Under the pieces are notes generated by a model that was given only the letters and a program-made list of their open reading frames with translations, searched no databases and had not been told where the DNA came from. A program made the translations under genes and the position numbers. This document shows positions 16,652 to 24,955 of a DNA stretch of 64,000 nucleotides, piece by piece. How positions within the stretch are numbered: the first letter of the stretch is position 1; the number at the start of each line of letters is the position of its first letter. This DNA is from Variovorax gossypii (GTDB lineage: Bacteria; Pseudomonadota; Gammaproteobacteria; Burkholderiales; Burkholderiaceae_C), in the NCBI RefSeq assembly GCF_003965815.1, contig NZ_RXOE01000004.1, positions 186,001 to 250,000 of the forward strand, written 5' to 3'.

Positions 16652-16684
16652 TGACGACTACGTGACGGTTTTGACGCCATTGAC
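16652..16684. promoter_or_regulatory. Repeated TGAC/GTCA units between ppk2 and pit
   Basis: TGAC occurs at 16652, 16663, 16672 and 16681, spaced 11, 9 and 9 bases; on the minus strand these read GTCA, the core of Pho-box half-sites (CTGTCAT, 11-base period). Only one interval fits the classical spacing. It sits in the divergent promoter region of two phosphate-related genes, so PhoB binding is possible but weakly supported. Confidence 0.3.
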
Positions 16685-16744
16685 ATGTAGTTGTCACACG
16701 CCGCGAACACCATCTGAAGCCATTCCAACACCCCAGAATCGCCC

Positions 16745-18376
16745 ATGAACACGCTTGCAGCCCCGCATGCCGAGTTACCGTCGGCGCCTGCCGCGCAACG
16801 GCCGAAGCTCGACGCCAAGCCCGGTCCGCTCACGCTGATCACCTTCGTGGGGCTGCTGGCCGCCGGCCTGCTCTTCACGGCCTGGAGCCTGGTGGGCGAC
16901 GTCACGGCCTCCGGGGCGCCGGTCACCACCTGGGTGCCCTACATACTTCTGGGCGTGGCGCTGCTGATCGCGCTGGGCTTCGAGTTCGTCAACGGCTTCC
17001 ACGACACGGCCAACGCCGTGGCCACCGTCATCTACACCCATTCGCTGCCGCCCAACTTCGCGGTGGTGTGGTCGGGCGTCTTCAACTTCCTGGGCGTGAT
17101 GGTTTCCAGCGGCGCCGTGGCCTTCGGCATCATCGCGCTGCTGCCGGTGGAGCTGATCCTGCAGGTCGGCTCCGGCGCCGGCTTCGCGATGGTGTTCGCG
17201 CTGCTGATCGCCGCCATCATCTGGAACCTGGGCACCTGGTGGCTGGGGCTGCCGGCATCGTCGTCGCACACGCTGATCGGCTCGATCATCGGCGTGGGCG
17301 TGGCCAATGCGCTCATGCACGGCCGCGACGGCACCAGCGGCGTCGACTGGGCGCAGGCCACCAAGGTGGGCTATTCGCTGCTGCTGTCGCCGATGGTCGG
17401 CTTCGGCTGCGCCGCCCTGCTGTTGCTGGCCCTGCGAGCCTTCGTGAAGAACCGTGCACTCTATGAAGAGCCCAAGGGCAGCGAGCCGCCGCCGTGGTGG
17501 ATCCGCGGCCTGCTGATCCTCACCTGCACGGGCGTCTCGTTCGCGCACGGCTCCAACGACGGGCAGAAGGGCATGGGTCTGATCATGCTGATCCTCGTAG
17601 GCACGGTGCCGATGGCCTATGCGCTGAATCGCGCGATGCCGGCCAACGAAACCGTCAAGTTCGTGGCCGTGGCCGAGATGGCGCAGAACGCGCTGAACCG
17701 CAGCGTGCCGACTTCGCTGCCGGCCATGGAGCCGGCGGCCGCGCGCGACACGCTCTCCACCTATGTGCGCACCCGCGAGTTCGCTCCTTCCGTGGTGCCT
17801 GCGCTGGCCGCGACCGCCGGCAGCATCGGCCAGCAGGTGCGCCAGCACGGCTCGCTGGCCGGCGTTCCGGCCGATGCCGTCGCCAACGTGCGAAACGACA
17901 TGTACCTGGCCTCCGAGGCCATCCGCCACCTCGACAAGAGCGGCGCAGCGAAGTTCGACGAAGAGACGAAGCTGCGCGTGAACACCTTCCGCCAGGAGCT
18001 GGACAGCGCCACGCGCTTCATTCCGCTGTGGGTCAAGGTGGCGGTGGCCATCGCGCTGGGCCTGGGCACGATGATCGGCTGGAAGCGCATCGTGGTCACC
18101 GTGGGCGAGAAGATCGGCAAGACGCACCTGAGCTATGCGCAGGGCGCCTCGGCCGAAGTGGTCGCCATGGTCACCATCGGCGCGGCCGACATGTACGGGC
18201 TGCCGGTGTCGACCACGCATGTGCTTTCGTCAGGCGTGGCGGGCACCATGACGGCCAGCGGCTCGGGCCTGCAGCTGTCCACGCTGCGCAATCTCGCGCT
18301 GGCCTGGGTGCTGACGCTGCCGGTGGCGATGCTGTTGTCGGGGTCGCTCTACTGGCTGTTCACCCGCATCTTCTGA
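16745..18376 (+). CDS. pit: Inorganic phosphate transporter, PiT family
   Basis: 543-residue inner-membrane low-affinity phosphate (metal-phosphate) transporter. Duplicated PiT signatures are visible: GFEFVNGFHDTANAVATVIYT (around residue 78) and, in the second half, SFAHGSNDGQKGMGL. Many hydrophobic segments flank a large hydrophilic central region (about residues 310-410), as in bacterial PitA. Late motif PVSTTHVLSSGV is also typical. It is divergent from ppk2 and followed after 18 bases by a CorA-type channel gene, so phosphate and divalent cation transport appear co-expressed. Confidence 0.93.
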   Translation: MNTLAAPHAELPSAPAAQRPKLDAKPGPLTLITFVGLLAAGLLFTAWSLVGDVTASGAPVTTWVPYILLGVALLIALGFEFVNGFHDTANAVATVIYTHSLPPNFAVVWSGVFNFLGVMVSSGAVAFGIIALLPVELILQVGSGAGFAMVFALLIAAIIWNLGTWWLGLPASSSHTLIGSIIGVGVANALMHGRDGTSGVDWAQATKVGYSLLLSPMVGFGCAALLLLALRAFVKNRALYEEPKGSEPPPWWIRGLLILTCTGVSFAHGSNDGQKGMGLIMLILVGTVPMAYALNRAMPANETVKFVAVAEMAQNALNRSVPTSLPAMEPAAARDTLSTYVRTREFAPSVVPALAATAGSIGQQVRQHGSLAGVPADAVANVRNDMYLASEAIRHLDKSGAAKFDEETKLRVNTFRQELDSATRFIPLWVKVAVAIALGLGTMIGWKRIVVTVGEKIGKTHLSYAQGASAEVVAMVTIGAADMYGLPVSTTHVLSSGVAGTMTASGSGLQLSTLRNLALAWVLTLPVAMLLSGSLYWLFTRIF

Positions 18377-18394
18377 TTTCGCGTATCTACCATC

Positions 18395-19480
18395 TTGTCG
18401 GCATTCCATGATCTCGCTGCCCAGTCCTACGGGGGCGACGAAGCCGGGCTGATCTGCGGCTACCTTTTCGACGCCCGGGCGCCGGAGCCTGCGCGAGCGA
18501 TCGACTCGGCGCAGGCGGCGGCGTGGCTGGCCGAGCAGCGAGATGCCCCGACCGGCCCTGCAAGCCGCGAAGACCTCCACGACTGCGAAGGCGACGGGCA
18601 GGAGAACCCCGCCTACGTCTGGCTGCACTTCAACCTGAGCCATGCGCACGCCGAGCGCTGGCTGGTGCGGCACGCGAATCTGTCGGACACCTTCTACGAG
18701 ACGCTACACGAGGGGCTGCCCTCCACGCGCATCGAGCGCGACGACGATTCGCTGATCGCCGTCATCAACGACGTGCACTTCGAGTTCAGCTTCGAGCCCT
18801 CGGACATCTCCACGCTGTGGATCAGCGTGGGCCCGCGCCTCGTGGTCACGGCGCGCACCAAGCCGCTGCGCTCGGTGGACGCGCTGCGCACGGCGGTGAA
18901 AGCGGGCGACGCGCCGCGCTCCAGCACGGAGCTTCTCGAGCACCTGCTGCGCGCACAGGCCGACGTGCTGGTGAAGATCGTGCGCGGCGTCACCTCGCGC
19001 ATCGATCGCATCGAAGACGAACTGCTGGCCGGCCGCCTCGACCACAAGCGCGCCCGCCTGGGCGTTCTGCGCCGGCTGCTGGTGCGGCTGCAGCGGCTGC
19101 TGGCGCCCGAGCCCGCCGCGCTGTTCCGGCTGCTGCAGGGGCCTCCAGGATGGATGGCCGAACCCGACGCGCAGGCGCTGCGCGGCTCGACCGAGGAGTT
19201 CTCGGTGGTGCTGCGCGACATGCAGGCGCTGCAGGAGCGCATCAAGCTGCTCCAGGAAGAGATCGCCGCCAACGTCAACGAGGACAACAACCGCAGCCTT
19301 TTCGTGCTGACGGTGGTGACCGTGCTGGCGCTGCCGATCAACATCCTGGCCGGCCTGTTCGGCATGAACGTGGGTGGCATTCCGCTCGCGGAGCACAAGC
19401 ACGGCTTCTGGATCGTGGTGGGCATCGTGATCAGCTTCACCGCGGTGGCGGCCTGGGCGGCTTTTCGCAAGAAGCGCTGA
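18395..19480 (+). CDS. CorA-family divalent cation transporter, ZntB-like
   Basis: 361 residues with the CorA layout: a long cytoplasmic N-terminal domain, a helical stretch (about 180-300, rich in charged heptads), then two C-terminal membrane helices with FGMNVGG (GMN motif) after the first. The residues following GMN and the ZntB-like N-terminus suggest a zinc or magnesium channel of the ZntB branch. The start is a TTG 18 bases after the pit stop; no in-frame ATG lies nearby. Probably co-transcribed with pit. Confidence 0.85.
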   Translation: MSAFHDLAAQSYGGDEAGLICGYLFDARAPEPARAIDSAQAAAWLAEQRDAPTGPASREDLHDCEGDGQENPAYVWLHFNLSHAHAERWLVRHANLSDTFYETLHEGLPSTRIERDDDSLIAVINDVHFEFSFEPSDISTLWISVGPRLVVTARTKPLRSVDALRTAVKAGDAPRSSTELLEHLLRAQADVLVKIVRGVTSRIDRIEDELLAGRLDHKRARLGVLRRLLVRLQRLLAPEPAALFRLLQGPPGWMAEPDAQALRGSTEEFSVVLRDMQALQERIKLLQEEIAANVNEDNNRSLFVLTVVTVLALPINILAGLFGMNVGGIPLAEHKHGFWIVVGIVISFTAVAAWAAFRKKR

Positions 19481-19501
19481 GGCGCATGCAGCGGTGCAGT
19501 A

Positions 19502-19522
19502 ATGCTATTTATTTAATAGCAT
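19502..19522. repeat. AT-rich hairpin repeat
   Basis: ATGCTATT (19502-19509) and AATAGCAT (19515-19522) form an eight-base perfect stem with loop TATTT, in otherwise GC-rich DNA, 22 bases after the CorA stop. Similar GCTATT..AATAGC hairpins are dispersed in Comamonadaceae genomes as far as I recall. It may serve as a terminator-like 3' structure, though no T-run follows. Confidence 0.5.
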
Positions 19523-19577
19523 CTTGCATAGCATCCACGCGCCCGCAACGATGTTCCAGACCCCATAGAATGCGAGG

Positions 19578-20435
19578 GTGTCCTCCATTCTCAATGCCGA
19601 TCTTCACTGCCACTCCGTGGTTTCCGACGGCACGCTGACGCCCGAAGAACTGGCCACGCGCGCGGCCGCCAACGGCGTCGAGCTCTGGGCCCTCACCGAT
19701 CACGACGAAATCGGCGGCCAGCACCGCGCCGCAGCGGCGGCCCGTGCCAACGGCATGCGCTATCTCACCGGCACCGAGATCTCGGTGACCTTCGCCGGCG
19801 AAACCGTGCACATCGTCGGCTTGGGCTTCGACCCCGACGACGCGGCCATTTCGCAAGGCCTCTACGACACGCGCGGCGGCCGCGGCAAGCGGGCGCAGGA
19901 AATGTCCGAAGGACTGGCAAAGGTCGGCATCCACGGCGCCTACGAAGGCGCGCTCAAGTTCGTCGGCAACCCCGAACTCATCTCCCGCACGCACTTCGCG
20001 CGCTTTCTCGTCGAGCAGGGTCACTGCCGCGACACGCCAGAGGTGTTCCGCAAGTTCCTCACCGAGGGCAAGCCCGGCTACGTTCCGCACCGCTGGGCCA
20101 CGCTGAAGGACGCCGTGCACTGGATCACCGCCGCCAAGGGCATGGCCGTGATCGCGCACCCGGGCCGCTACAAGTTCACGGCCAACGAGGAGTACGCGCT
20201 GTTCCTCGAGTTCAAGGCGCATGGCGGCCAGGCGATCGAGGTCGTCACAGGCAGCCACACGCCGGCCGAGTTCGTCGAGTACGCCGACAAGGCGCTCGAG
20301 TTCGATTTCGCCGCTTCGCGCGGCAGCGATTTCCACAGCCCCGACGAGAGCCACTGCGATCTCGGCAAGCTGCCGCCGTTGCCCGGCGCGCTCACTCCCG
20401 TGTGGGAACTGCTCGGCGACCGCATCCAGCAGTGA
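19578..20435 (+). CDS. PHP-domain phosphatase (3',5'-nucleoside bisphosphate phosphatase-like)
   Basis: 285-residue metal-dependent phosphoesterase. PHP motifs are all present: DLHCHSVVSDG (residues 8-18), LTDHDE (about 39-44), the EIS glutamate, IAHPGRY and the late RGSDFHSP. Relatives such as the TrpH/YciV (RnmR) group hydrolyse 3',5'-bisphosphonucleotides (pAp) and trim short RNA 5' ends. The start is GTG with a weak purine-rich site upstream. It overlaps the next gene by four bases. Confidence 0.87.
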   Translation: MSSILNADLHCHSVVSDGTLTPEELATRAAANGVELWALTDHDEIGGQHRAAAAARANGMRYLTGTEISVTFAGETVHIVGLGFDPDDAAISQGLYDTRGGRGKRAQEMSEGLAKVGIHGAYEGALKFVGNPELISRTHFARFLVEQGHCRDTPEVFRKFLTEGKPGYVPHRWATLKDAVHWITAAKGMAVIAHPGRYKFTANEEYALFLEFKAHGGQAIEVVTGSHTPAEFVEYADKALEFDFAASRGSDFHSPDESHCDLGKLPPLPGALTPVWELLGDRIQQ

Positions 20436-21409
20436 GCCAGAACCCCGGGACCGGCACCGACAGCGCGGCGGCAGTTGCGCTGGCGAACGCACGCGCGGCG
20501 CAGCAGCGCAGCGTCAGCAAGGAGTCGGAGCGCATCCTCGCCGGTATCGGCTTGGTGATCCTGGCGGTGGCCTGCTTCGCGACGCTCGACACCGCCACCA
20601 AGTACTCCACCCTCGGCGTGCCCATCCTGATGGGCGTGTGGTTCCGCTACGCCTTCCAGGCCGTGGCAACCACGCTGGTGCTGCTGCCGCTGCGCGGCAC
20701 GGAGCTGCTTCGCACGCGGCATCCGCGCTACCAGGCGCTGCGCGGGGCGCTGCTGCTGGCGTCGAGCATCTTCGCCTTCCTGAGCCTGCGCTACATGCCG
20801 CTGGCCGAGTTCACCTCGATCGTGCTGATCGCGCCGCTGGTCATCACGCTGCTGGCGGCCACCACGCTCAAGGAGCACGTGTCGCCGCTGCGCTGGTCGC
20901 TGGTGGCGGGCGGCTTCCTCGGCACGCTGGTCATCCTGCGGCCGGGCGGCGGGGCGTTCAGCTGGGCCATCTTCCTGCCGCTCGGGCTGGTGCTGAGCAA
21001 CGCCTGGTTCCAGGTGCTCACGAGCAAGCTGGCGCAGACCGAGAACCCGCTGACCATGCACTTCTACACCGGCTGGGTGGGTACGCTGCTCGTCTCGCTG
21101 GGAGTGCCCTTCGTGTGGACCTCGCTGCCCTCGTGGGAATGGTGGGCGCTGCTGTGCCTCATGGGCTTCATGGGCACGGTGGGGCACTTCATGCTGATCC
21201 TGGCCTACCAGCGCGCACCGGCTTCCACGCTCACCCCGTATCTCTATGCCCAGATCGCGTTCGCCATGCTCGGCGGCTGGATCGTCTTTTCCCATGTGCC
21301 CGACAGCTTCTCGCTGATCGGCATGGCGATGATCGCGGTCTGCGGCGCGGCCGGCGCATGGCTCACGGTGCGCGAGCGCCGGGTGCCCATCGAGCCCGCC
21401 GAATCCTGA
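20432..21409 (+). CDS. EamA-family (DMT) transporter
   Basis: 325-residue drug/metabolite transporter with two EamA repeats and about ten hydrophobic helices, the first at residues 35-57. Motifs such as ASSIFAFLSLRYMPLAEFTSI and ILAYQRAPASTLTPYLYAQI are characteristic of the S-adenosylmethionine/RhaT-like EamA branch. A GTG overlapping the preceding TGA stop (GTGA) was taken as start because it gives tight coupling with the PHP gene; an earlier in-frame GTG exists. Substrate unknown. Confidence 0.85.
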   Translation: MSQNPGTGTDSAAAVALANARAAQQRSVSKESERILAGIGLVILAVACFATLDTATKYSTLGVPILMGVWFRYAFQAVATTLVLLPLRGTELLRTRHPRYQALRGALLLASSIFAFLSLRYMPLAEFTSIVLIAPLVITLLAATTLKEHVSPLRWSLVAGGFLGTLVILRPGGGAFSWAIFLPLGLVLSNAWFQVLTSKLAQTENPLTMHFYTGWVGTLLVSLGVPFVWTSLPSWEWWALLCLMGFMGTVGHFMLILAYQRAPASTLTPYLYAQIAFAMLGGWIVFSHVPDSFSLIGMAMIAVCGAAGAWLTVRERRVPIEPAES

Positions 21410-21428
21410 CCAGGAGCCTTTCTTCATC

Positions 21429-22064
21429 ATGGCCCAGTACTTCGAAGTCCATCCAGAGAACCCGCAGCAGCGCCTGCTGAAGCAGGCCGTCACGCTGCTG
21501 GAGCGCGGCGACATCGTGGCCGTGCCCACCGACTCCAGCTACGCGCTGGCCTGCCACCTCGACGACAAGGACGCGGTCGACCAGCTTCGCCGCATCCGCC
21601 AGGTCGACGAGAAGCACCATCTCACGCTGCTGTGCCGCGACCTGAGCGAACTGGCCAACTACGCGCGCGTCGACAACAAGCAGTACCGCCTGCTGAAGGC
21701 GGCCACGCCCGGCCCCTACACCTTCCTGCTCGAGGCCACCAAGGAAGTGCCGCGCCGCGTGAGCCATCCGCAGCGCAAGACCATCGGCCTGCGCGTGCCC
21801 GACCACAAGGTGCTGCTGGAGCTGCTGTCGCTGCACGGCGCGCCCCTCCTGGCCACCACGCTGATCGCTCCGGGCGAGACCGAGGCCCTGAACGACGCGC
21901 AGACCATCCGCGAGCGCTTCGAGAAGCAGATCGCCGCGGTCATCGATGCCGGCGCCTGCCCTTCGCAGCCAACCACCGTGGTCGACCTCACGCCCATGGG
22001 CTCGGGCGACGACCCCGTCGTGGTGCGCCAGGGGCGCGGCGCGCTGGCCGTGCTGGGCCTCTGA
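21429..22064 (+). CDS. YciO-type Sua5/YrdC-domain protein (L-threonylcarbamoyladenylate synthase family)
   Basis: 211-residue YrdC-fold protein. The N-terminal segment GDIVAVPTDSSYALACHLDDK and the following KHHLTLLCRDLSELANYA match the YciO subgroup, which resembles TsaC/Sua5, the enzyme that makes threonylcarbamoyl-AMP for tRNA t6A37. YciO paralogues bind nucleic acid and have uncertain activity. The ATG follows AGGAGCC with suitable spacing and lies 19 bases after the EamA gene, so the PHP, EamA and YciO genes form one operon. Confidence 0.88.
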   Translation: MAQYFEVHPENPQQRLLKQAVTLLERGDIVAVPTDSSYALACHLDDKDAVDQLRRIRQVDEKHHLTLLCRDLSELANYARVDNKQYRLLKAATPGPYTFLLEATKEVPRRVSHPQRKTIGLRVPDHKVLLELLSLHGAPLLATTLIAPGETEALNDAQTIRERFEKQIAAVIDAGACPSQPTTVVDLTPMGSGDDPVVVRQGRGALAVLGL

Positions 22065-22105
22065 AATCGGGGCTGAGAACCACTCCCGTCTGACACAATC
22101 GCCCA

Positions 22106-22777
22106 GTGGATATTTCAAGTCAGATTCAAACCGTCCTGATCCTGGCGCTGCCGGTGCTGTTCGCCATCACGGTGCCCGCCGTGGTTCGAGGCCGTGTGGC
22201 AAGCCACTTCGGCGATCAGACGGCCGCCATGATGGGTCGACTAACGCTGAACCCGATCAAGCACATCGATCCCATTGGCACGCTGCTGATCCCATTGGTG
22301 CTGTACTTCGCTACCTCTGGAGCGCTGCTGTTTGGCTATGCCAAGCCGATCCCGTTCGATCCGCGCAACCTGCGTAATCCGAAGCGAGATCTGCTCTGGG
22401 TGTCACTATCAGCGCCGGCGGCCAACTTCGCGATGGCACTGGCATGGGCCATCCTTTTCGTCCTGCTGCGTGCCACTGGCATCGATGAGCCTTTTTTCGT
22501 ACAGATGGCGCAAGGCGGCGTGCTGGTCAACCTCGTCATGTGGGCCTTCAACCTGTTCCCCTTGCCACCGCTCGATGGCGGTCGCATCCTTGTGGGTCTG
22601 CTGCCGAATGGACCGGTGCCAAACTTTCTTGCACGCATCGAGCCCTATGGCTTCTTCATCGTGATGGCACTGGTGCTGGCCGGAGTTCTCGGCAAGCTTT
22701 GGCTGCAGCCGCTGATGGCGGCGGGCTACTCCATCATCAACACGATCCTTATTCCGCTCGTAGCTTTGCTGCGCTAA
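22106..22777 (+). CDS. S2P-like (M50, YwhC type) membrane protein lacking HExxH
   Basis: 223-residue polytopic protein aligned in order with the small site-2-protease family: ALPVLFAITV helix, NPIKHIDPIGTLLIP (about residues 48-62), YAKPIPFDPRNLRNPKRD and the late NLFPLPPLDGGRIL. The zinc motif that should follow the first helix (HEAAHGYVA in the family) reads PAVVRGRVA, so both histidines and the catalytic glutamate are gone while the C-terminal LDGG aspartate remains. It is therefore a probable pseudoprotease. Start is GTG. GC content looks lower and codon use looser than in its neighbours. It sits directly before trpS, 16 bases away. Confidence 0.85.
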   Translation: MDISSQIQTVLILALPVLFAITVPAVVRGRVASHFGDQTAAMMGRLTLNPIKHIDPIGTLLIPLVLYFATSGALLFGYAKPIPFDPRNLRNPKRDLLWVSLSAPAANFAMALAWAILFVLLRATGIDEPFFVQMAQGGVLVNLVMWAFNLFPLPPLDGGRILVGLLPNGPVPNFLARIEPYGFFIVMALVLAGVLGKLWLQPLMAAGYSIINTILIPLVALLR

Positions 22778-22793
22778 GTTTCCCCTTCGTTCC

Positions 22794-24128
22794 ATGGCTT
22801 CGTCTTCCCAAGCTCCCCTGCGCGTCCTGACCGGCATCACGCCGTCGGGCACGCCGCACCTCGGCAACTACGTCGGCTCGATCCGCCATTCGGTGCGGCA
22901 AAGCGTCGCGCCCGGTGTGCAGAGCTTCTTCTTCCTTGCCGACTACCACGCGCTCATCAAGGTGCAGGAGCCGGCGCTGATCCAGCGCTCCACCCTCGAG
23001 ATCGCCGCCAGCTGGCTGGCCTGCGGCCTCGACCCCGAGAAAGTCACCTTCTACCGCCAGTCGGACATCGTCGAGATACCCGAGCTGACATGGTTCCTCA
23101 CCTGCGTCACCGGCAAGGGCGTGCTCAACCGCGCGCACGCCTACAAGGCGCAGCTCGACAAGAACGTGGCCAAGGGCGAGGACCCCGACGCCGACGTGAC
23201 GGCCGGCCTCTTCATGTACCCGGTGCTCATGGGCGCCGACATCCTGATGTTCAACGCCCACAAGGTGCCCGTGGGCCGCGACCAGGTGCAGCACATCGAG
23301 ATGGCGCGCGACATGGCGCAGCGCTTCAACCACCTCTACGGCGATCACTTCACGCTGCCCGAGGCCGAGATCGACGACGCCGTGGCCACCCTGCCCGGCC
23401 TCGACGGCCGCAAGATGAGCAAGAGCTACGGCAACACGATCCCGCTGTTCGCGCCGCGCGCGCAGTTGCACAAGCAGATCTCCAGCATCGTGACCGACTC
23501 CCGCGCACCCGGCGAACCCAAGGACACCGAGGGCTCTGCGCTCTTCCAGATCTACCAGGCCTTCGCCAGCGCCGAGGAAACCGAGTCGCTGCGCAAGGCG
23601 TACGCCGACGGCATCGGCTGGGGCGACGCCAAGCAGATGCTGTTCGAGCGCATCGACCTCGAAGTGGCGCCGCTGCGCGAGCGCTACGAGGCGCTCATGA
23701 ACGACCCGGCGCAGATCGAGCGCACCCTGCTGGCCGGCGCCGAGAAGGCGCAGGCCCTGTCGAAGCCCTTCATGGCCAGCCTGCGCCACGCGGTCGGCCT
23801 GCGCAATCTCGCGGCCGGCAAGGACAAGGGCCAGGCCAAGGCGGCCAAGGTCGCCAAGCCCAGTTTCAAGCAGTACCGCGAGAAGGCGGACGGACTTTTC
23901 TATTTCAAGCTGTTGGATGCGCGCGGCGAAACCCTGCTGCAAAGCCGTGGATTCGCGTCGCCGCAGGAAGCGGGCCGTACCATCGCAATCCTGCAGGCAC
24001 AACGCGGCGAAGCATTGGCCGCGCTGGCCGGCCAGCTGGAACCCATCGGTACAGAAAAAATACGCGCCGTCGAAGAGGCGCTGGAGGCACTGACGGAAAC
24101 GACACCCGGCACAACCAGCGGGAGTTGA
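22794..24128 (+). CDS. trpS: Tryptophan--tRNA ligase with C-terminal YegP-like domain
   Basis: 444-residue class I synthetase charging tRNA-Trp. HIGH-type motif SGTPHLGNY is at residues 18-26 and KMSKS near 204, with the TrpS-typical DVTAGLFMYPVLMGADIL between them. The catalytic part ends near 340; after a lysine/alanine-rich linker (KDKGQAKAAKVAKP) a domain of about 60 residues follows (GLFYFKLLDARGETLLQSRG, then FASPQEAGRTI) that resembles DUF1508/YegP. Usual bacterial TrpS is about 330-340 residues, so the extension is extra. Confidence 0.94.
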   Translation: MASSSQAPLRVLTGITPSGTPHLGNYVGSIRHSVRQSVAPGVQSFFFLADYHALIKVQEPALIQRSTLEIAASWLACGLDPEKVTFYRQSDIVEIPELTWFLTCVTGKGVLNRAHAYKAQLDKNVAKGEDPDADVTAGLFMYPVLMGADILMFNAHKVPVGRDQVQHIEMARDMAQRFNHLYGDHFTLPEAEIDDAVATLPGLDGRKMSKSYGNTIPLFAPRAQLHKQISSIVTDSRAPGEPKDTEGSALFQIYQAFASAEETESLRKAYADGIGWGDAKQMLFERIDLEVAPLRERYEALMNDPAQIERTLLAGAEKAQALSKPFMASLRHAVGLRNLAAGKDKGQAKAAKVAKPSFKQYREKADGLFYFKLLDARGETLLQSRGFASPQEAGRTIAILQAQRGEALAALAGQLEPIGTEKIRAVEEALEALTETTPGTTSGS

Positions 24129-24202
24129 TCCGGCAACGCCCATCGGCTTATCGGCCGATGAGCATGACGAGAGAAGACGGTGCGATCACAAAGGAAGAAA
24201 AC

Positions 24203-24805
24203 ATGAGCATTTATGTCATCGACGACCACCCCTTGATGCGCGACGCGATCGTGATGGTCTTGCGGCGCTTGCGCCCGGCCGAGAACATCGTCGAGCTCGA
24301 ACGCCTCGACAAGCTCGCAAGCTCCGTGCAGCAGCGTGGCGCGCCCACGCTCTTCTGCCTGGACCTGAAGCTGCCGGACACCAACGGCGTCTCGGGCGTG
24401 ATCGCGGTCAAGCAGGTCTATCCGAACGTGCCGATCGCCGTGTATTCCGCGGCCCCCTCCGCCGACATGGAAGACGCCTGCATCGAGGCTGGCGCCGACA
24501 CCTACATCGAGAAGTCGGCCAGCTCCAACGAACTGGCGGCGGCCCTGCGCGGCCTGCTGATGGCCGGCTCGGAAGACGAAGCCGACGAGATGCCCGCTGC
24601 CAACAGCGGCAAGCTCTCGAAGCGCCAGACGCAGCTGATCGCCATGCTCGACAAGGGCATGAGCAACCGCGACATCGCCACCGACCTGGAGATCAGCGAG
24701 CACACGGTGAAGGTTCACCTGTGGCGTCTGTTCCGCAGGCTGGGAGTGAAGAGCCGTACGCAGGCGCTGCACTACGCGCGCACGAACGGCTTGCTATCTG
24801 GCTGA
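24203..24805 (+). CDS. Response regulator, NarL/LuxR family
   Basis: 200 residues. Receiver domain residues 1-120 with the acidic pair D7/D8, phospho-acceptor D54 (LFCLDLKLPDTNG) and YIEKSAS lysine; C-terminal LuxR helix-turn-helix from about 138 (LSKRQTQLIAMLDKGMSNRD, then EHTVKVHLWRLFRRLGV). The ATG has AAGGAAG upstream. It faces a membrane histidine kinase gene across a bidirectional terminator and is most likely its partner. Confidence 0.9.
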   Translation: MSIYVIDDHPLMRDAIVMVLRRLRPAENIVELERLDKLASSVQQRGAPTLFCLDLKLPDTNGVSGVIAVKQVYPNVPIAVYSAAPSADMEDACIEAGADTYIEKSASSNELAAALRGLLMAGSEDEADEMPAANSGKLSKRQTQLIAMLDKGMSNRDIATDLEISEHTVKVHLWRLFRRLGVKSRTQALHYARTNGLLSG

Positions 24806-24898
24806 CCCCCAGGCTTCGCGCACTTCGTGTCGCTGCGCCAACCCCCTTGCAGGGGGCAACACCTGAGGACCGGCAAAGCCGGTTCCTCGGTGTTCCCG
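24806..24898. repeat. Dispersed intergenic repeat with two small hairpins
   Basis: The stretch directly after the response-regulator stop contains GGCTTCGCGCACTTCGTGTC, then CCCCCTTGCAGGGGG (24843-24857) and ACCGGCAAAGCCGGT (24869-24883), each self-complementary. I recognise this as a frequent intergenic repeat in Variovorax/Acidovorax-type genomes; only one copy is in this window. No coding potential seen. Confidence 0.5.
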
Positions 24899-24902
24899 AA
24901 AT

Positions 24903-24930
24903 AAAAAACCGCGCCTTGGCGCGGTTTTTT
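24903..24930. terminator. Bidirectional rho-independent terminator
   Basis: AAAAAACCGCGCC (24903-24915) and GGCGCGGTTTTTT (24918-24930) are perfect reverse complements around a two-base loop. The GC stem with A-tract before and T-tract after works in both directions and separates the convergent response-regulator and kinase genes. Confidence 0.92.
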
Positions 24931-24955
24931 CATGGGAGCGGGATTGAGTGTGTCT

